Part shown: positions 60,071 to 64,000 of the stretch, piece by piece
Layout: the number at the start of each line of letters is the position of its first letter
How positions within the stretch are numbered: position 1 is the stretch's first letter
Origin: Lithospermum erythrorhizon
Taxonomy: Eukaryota; Streptophyta; Magnoliopsida; Boraginales; Boraginaceae
Reading direction: 5' to 3'
Assembly: GCA_019722365.1 (NCBI GenBank)
Contig: JADFUC010001925.1
Span: 2,790,001 to 2,854,000, forward strand
DNA: 64,000 bases
Made by a program: the position numbers and the translations under genes
The notes under the pieces: model-generated
Told to the model about the DNA's origin: nothing
Databases searched by the model: none
Seen by the model: the letters and a program-made list of their open reading frames with translations, nothing else

Positions 60071-61563
60071 TAAAAAGATACTCATAATTTTTATATTTAA
60101 AAGATGCTTTTTAAGTAATTAAATATATAATGGTTTAATGTGTGGGCATGAAAAGCCTCTTAATATTTTTTAGAAGTAAAACTAGCAATGGATGTCCAAA
60201 ACTAACGGTGAGGGAGTGGGCAAAAGTAGTAAGATTGAGTGAATTTTTTAAGCATCGATGATCGAATGTGATCGATGCAGCGTGAGTGATTTAATTGGAT
60301 TTTTTGAAACTTGAGTGATATCCGATCTTTATTAACCCTATTATTTTTAGCCAATTCAATTGACGATAATATATTAAAATTCACCATCTTTACTACTCCT
60401 ATTTGATCATAAACTCACTACTCCTATTGGATCCTAATTATTATTTTTTTCATTTCATTAGCGGTCTTCACCATTTTACATTTTTTAGGTAAGCAAATTT
60501 ACTACTCCGTATTTAACATACTAATGAAATGAAAAATAAAATGTGAGAAATGTAACAATAAAACAAGGGCAATAAAAATGACAACGAAACTTATAACAAA
60601 AACATTATTCATTGAGCTAAAAAGCAATTTTAAAGTAAAATAGCGAAGAGGCTCATTTTTGTCTTAGTAAAGATTGAATTAAAATATAGGGATATGGCAG
60701 CAAAGAAAGTAATTAGTATAGAATATATGGAATGCGCCAACAAATCAACAATTAATTTTTTTGTTCATATGTTTAACCTCCGGTCAACAAAGGAATAATA
60801 TGAGGCTAAAAATAGTAACTTGAAAATACAAAACTTTATTCTATTAACTAATTGTGGAAACATGAGGCATAATTTTAGGAAATTTTAAATGTTAATATGT
60901 ACATTTCACTTATTATCCTATGCCCTAAGGGCGCATTATAGAAAATCCCTTATAATAATTGTAATGTATTCCCTTCAATACTTAATGTTTGTCGCTTATG
61001 TTATTTTTCTTGTTTTTAAGATAATGAGCATTTGATAATTTTAGGCTTCATTTAATACTCTCAAAATTGCAAACTTTATGGGAAATGTATTTGGTTTCAT
61101 TACTTAAGGGTATATTTGACAAAATATGCTATAAAAAAGGTTAAGGAACAAATAATTTGAATAAAATAAAAATTGATTATGCGACAAACATTAAAGATTG
61201 GAGGGAATATATTTTAAACTTTAACTATTTCTAAGAAATTACTCAAAGATTCAAGAGATATTGCTCATTATTATGCTAAGAATTCTCTCACTTTTAACAT
61301 ATTTTATTTTCTTATTTTTAAAATTATTTGTCTCCATTCATTACACCCCTAATTTTCCTTCATTAAATTATTTTTTCACATTTACGTTTCCCTCCAAACA
61401 TTACACCTTACTTATGCATTTTTTACACCCCTTGAATTGCTAACTTTGTAATGGTGAGTAACATTTCAAATTCTATTTTTATTCTTGTTCATTTAAATAG
61501 ATCAAACGATTTTTCTAGTGTCATTTTATACTTCTTTTCATGTCATTTTTATTCTTGTTCATT
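60071..61563. other. AT-rich intergenic, no gene
   Basis: Nothing recognisable beyond short AT-rich frames and one TACTCCGTA motif at 60503. Confidence 0.4.
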
Positions 61564-61579
61564 AAATAGATAACACTTT

Positions 61580-61729
61580 TTTTTTTTTTTTTTTTTTAAT
61601 TTTTTTTTTTTTTAAATTTTTTTTTTTTAAAACCATTTCAGCTAGCCCACTTCTGATGAGAATCGAACCAGGGACCTGCCTCTAAGTCATTTGGAAGGCC
61701 TTAACTTATTTAGGTAGTTCGATGTTCTG
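61580..61729 (-). mobile_element. SINE with long A/T tail and 16-bp TSD
   Basis: Flanked by perfect 16-mers AAATAGATAACACTTT at 61564-61579 and 61730-61745. On the minus strand the 150-bp element holds a B box (CCTGGTTCGATTCTC) and ends in a long A-rich tail, seen on the plus strand as several T runs at 61578-61628. The A box is degenerate. Confidence 0.9.
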
Positions 61730-61745
61730 AAATAGATAACACTTT

Positions 61746-62386
61746 ATTTGTATTGAATCGCGAAAAGAAGTAATTACTGGAAGACCCATTTATGCAACTA
61801 TATTAAGTCTTCATTATAGGTTGTAAAATAAATTTAGCAAAAGAAAAATAATTAAGCTTTATGAGTTATGGTCTTATGGAAGGAAACGTAAATGGGAGAA
61901 AATATTGTTTAGTCAATTCAAATGAATATTTTAAGGGAGAGAATAAATTGGTATAATCATTCGAGACAAACAATGTTAAAACTAATGAAATAAAATATGT
62001 AAGGTTATAAAATTTTAGCATAATAATAAGGCAATGTTTCTAGAAATTTAGAGTAATTTATTAGGTAGATAAGGCTTAAAATGTGTATTACAATTATTAT
62101 AATGTGCCTTTAGGATACACAATAAAAAAATGATATTCAAAATACTCCCTAAATTCAAAATTTAATTTGAAGTTTTATCAAAATAAATAATCAACCTACT
62201 TTTAAGGTAATAATTGATTTGTATAAATTTGATATTTAGCCAAATATACATGACACTAATTCTTTATGCCATGCACTTATATGTTAGAACCTATTGCCAT
62301 AAAATTTGAACTTTTGAAAAACCTTAGTTTAAGGTATTTAATAAAATATTTCTATGATTGGTCATTAATAATAAAATCAAGTAATA
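61746..62386. other. AT-rich intergenic, no gene
   Basis: Nothing recognisable; a lone ACTCCCTAAATTC near 62142 may be a broken Stowaway end. Confidence 0.4.
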
Positions 62387-62394
62387 ATAAAGAG

Positions 62395-62637
62395 GTCACG
62401 AGGCGCATCTCGGTGACCGGCGTCCTTTGCTTGAGGCACTGCCCATCAGCGTGGAGTTCGATGCACTGGCGGCCAGCCAGTAATTGTTAGTGAATCGAGG
62501 GGTGGAGTGCCTCGTGTTGCGGGGTTACATTTATCAGGCCGGCTGTGTAAGAATGACTGCGGACTTTGTGTGAGGCTACGTCTCGGGGATATAGCGTTGG
62601 TGATCGTGCGGGCGCCTCGTTGGCGTATCATGGTACT
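62395..62637 (+). mobile_element. GC-rich SINE-like element with 8-bp TSD
   Basis: A 243-bp GC-rich block bounded by ATAAAGAG at 62387-62394 and 62638-62645. It begins GTCACGAGGCGCATCTC and has a B-box-like GGAGTTCGATGC about 60 nt in. The 5' end and B-box spacing match the minus-strand element at 25386-25646, so both likely belong to one tRNA-derived SINE family. The minus-strand 61-codon frame inside it is not credible as a gene. Confidence 0.65.
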
Positions 62638-62771
62638 ATAAAGAGTAATTGACTAGAATCTCCAAATATGAAAATTATTATTTTAAACATGGAAACAGAT
62701 ACAATTAATAAAAGATTGTCATTTATGAAGTAATAAATAAAAGTTATTTGGAGAATACATAAGGAGCCCAA

Positions 62772-62779
62772 TATAAATA
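62772..62779 (+). promoter_or_regulatory. TATA box of cysteine-rich peptide gene
   Basis: TATAAATA about 75 nt upstream of the ATG at 62852. Confidence 0.55.
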
Positions 62780-62851
62780 CCGCTACAAGAAATCAATCAT
62801 CTTGCACTTCATAAAAGCATAACATAGTAATCTTAGCAAAAACGTAACAAA

Positions 62852-63235
62852 ATGATGAAGAAATTTGTTATTGTCATAGCCGTTGTGCAATTTTTATTTG
62901 TAGTTTCTTCAGGTATAAATTGTTTATATTGGTGTTTTATAATTCATTTCTTATATCTATTCATATTCATAACAATAATATAGTTAATAAAATGTTTTCT
63001 ATGTATTCAGGAGCGGTTAAAACTGATGTTGATACAATTAATATTTGCTATGTAACGCAAAATGCACCAGGAAAAATGTGTGGTCCTCAACCTGCTCTCC
63101 CAGAATACTTATAAATTTTACTAAAAACCAAGTCATCCAAACAAGGAACTTTTTGATTGTGAATGTTCTAATGAAGGTTATTTAAGTCGCCTTTGTCAAT
63201 GTAAATCTAACCCTTGTCCTGCTTCAATGAACTAG
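62852..63235 (+). pseudogene. Secreted cysteine-rich peptide gene, apparently interrupted
   Basis: Seen: exon 1 (62852-62912) encodes a signal peptide (MMKKFVIVIAVVQFLFVVSS); a 98-nt GT-AG intron follows; exon 2 from 63011 encodes a mature part with NICYVTQNAPGKMCGPQP and stops at TAA 63112-63114, 54 residues in all with two Cys. Beyond the stop another frame, open from about 63130 to TAG 63233-63235, is strikingly Cys-rich (FDCECSNEGYLSRLCQCKSN, then PCP), as expected for the rest of a disulfide-rich secreted peptide. Stops in the 63112-63126 region prevent a simple read-through, so at least one lesion, or an unrecognised splice, separates the halves. Known: plants hold many secreted Cys-rich peptides with this two-exon layout (signal in exon 1). 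I cannot name the family. The short 54-residue form could still be expressed. Confidence 0.6.
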
Positions 63236-64000
63236 TTGATTTCTATATATTAATATATGTATGTTTTTCCTTAATGTATGTTTTATCTTCTTGTTAGTTC
63301 AAATAATTTGTTAACATAATTCGCCAAAAGTGTAAGCCTTAATCTTACCTCGATATCCACATCTGAAATATCAAGAGGAGTTAATTGCAGGATGTGCCTC
63401 AATTAAGTTTACTTAATTGATTAATAAAATTAATTACTCCATAACATTTAACTTGAAAATGAAAACTATCAATTTATAATAGAGGTTAACTTTTTTTTGA
63501 TAATGACTTGTTTATAGCCTTTCACGACTATTACATGAAACAAGATTACATAGAGACCAAGCCCAAAGAAATCTTGATATGATGTAACTTTCGAAATTTA
63601 AAAAATCGGCCGAAGTATTTAGTTAATGTCAAAGATACCGCCCGATTCTTCTGTTTCTTTCTTGAAACACGGCTCACAATCTTTATTGCACTTGAGCTTG
63701 TGATAATTTATATACGGAAACTTGTGAAAATAAACCATCGGTAAGGATATAAATCGGAGATGAAACTAAGGTATTTGAATTTGTGAGGGATTAGTGTAGA
63801 AAAATTGATTAGATCCTTGAAAATCGGAGAGAAAATGAAGTAGAAGCGTCAGCGTCGTGGAATTGTCATTGTCGAGGAGTTTACCTTTAATAATGTAGAT
63901 ATTCATAACAAAATAATAATAAGAAAATTATAAGAAAATCTTCATAATAAAGTATCCATGAGATACCAAAGCTAAATCGGGGAGTAGCAAGCTTGGAAAA
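63236..64000. other. Intergenic, no gene seen
   Basis: AT-rich 3' flank of the cysteine-rich peptide gene. No recognisable coding, RNA or repeat feature up to the window end. Confidence 0.4.

Overview
The window looks like plant nuclear DNA from a eudicot. It is AT-rich, its genes are split by GT-AG introns, and it carries many decayed transposable elements. The plant-specific families seen are a tetraspanin with a GCCK motif, an XBAT-type ANK-RING ligase, a GLUTAMINE DUMPER protein and a PR-1 protein. Recurrent TACGGAGTA/TACTCCGTA motifs and Stowaway ends suggest Caryophyllales (Amaranthaceae-like), but that placement is inference.

Layout. 0.27-2.06 kb: tetraspanin (minus, two exons). 2-12.6 kb: intergenic DNA with MITEs, tRNA-derived SINE-like retroposons and small tandem duplications. 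12.73-12.91 kb: a candidate small-protein gene overlapping a signal-peptide-like upstream ORF. 14.19-18.33 kb: complete ten-exon XBAT32-type E3 ubiquitin ligase (minus). 20.0-21.85 kb: truncated, frameshifted MULE (MuDR-type) transposase N-terminal region. 22-28 kb: AT-rich DNA with a tandem duplication and a GC-rich SINE. 28.8-29.8 and 34.2-35.1 kb: two related LTR-like repeats in the same orientation flanking the single-exon GLUTAMINE DUMPER gene (31.78-32.27 kb). 35-47 kb: retrotransposon-derived debris, including a gypsy-type (Transposase_28-like) fragment. 48.2-48.8 kb: hAT-type MITE. 49.6 kb: an orphan first exon of a RING-CH (RINGv) ligase. 51.8-56.05 kb: multi-exon DUF676 serine-esterase gene (minus) loaded with SINE/MITE insertions and with one exon junction that does not close in frame. 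57.43-58.01 kb: PR-1/CAP secreted protein ending in a canonical CAPE peptide. 61.58-61.73 and 62.39-62.64 kb: SINEs with target-site duplications. 62.85-63.24 kb: a small secreted cysteine-rich peptide gene that appears interrupted.

The genes do not form an operon-like system. They are independent plant genes. Loosely shared themes are ubiquitin signalling (XBAT32-like ligase; RINGv fragment; GDU proteins are known partners of a RING ligase) and extracellular defence or peptide signalling (PR-1/CAPE, cysteine-rich peptide, candidate small peptide). The most distinctive non-genic observation is a pair of GC-rich SINE-like elements at 25.4 and 62.4 kb that share the same 5' end and have their own target-site duplications.
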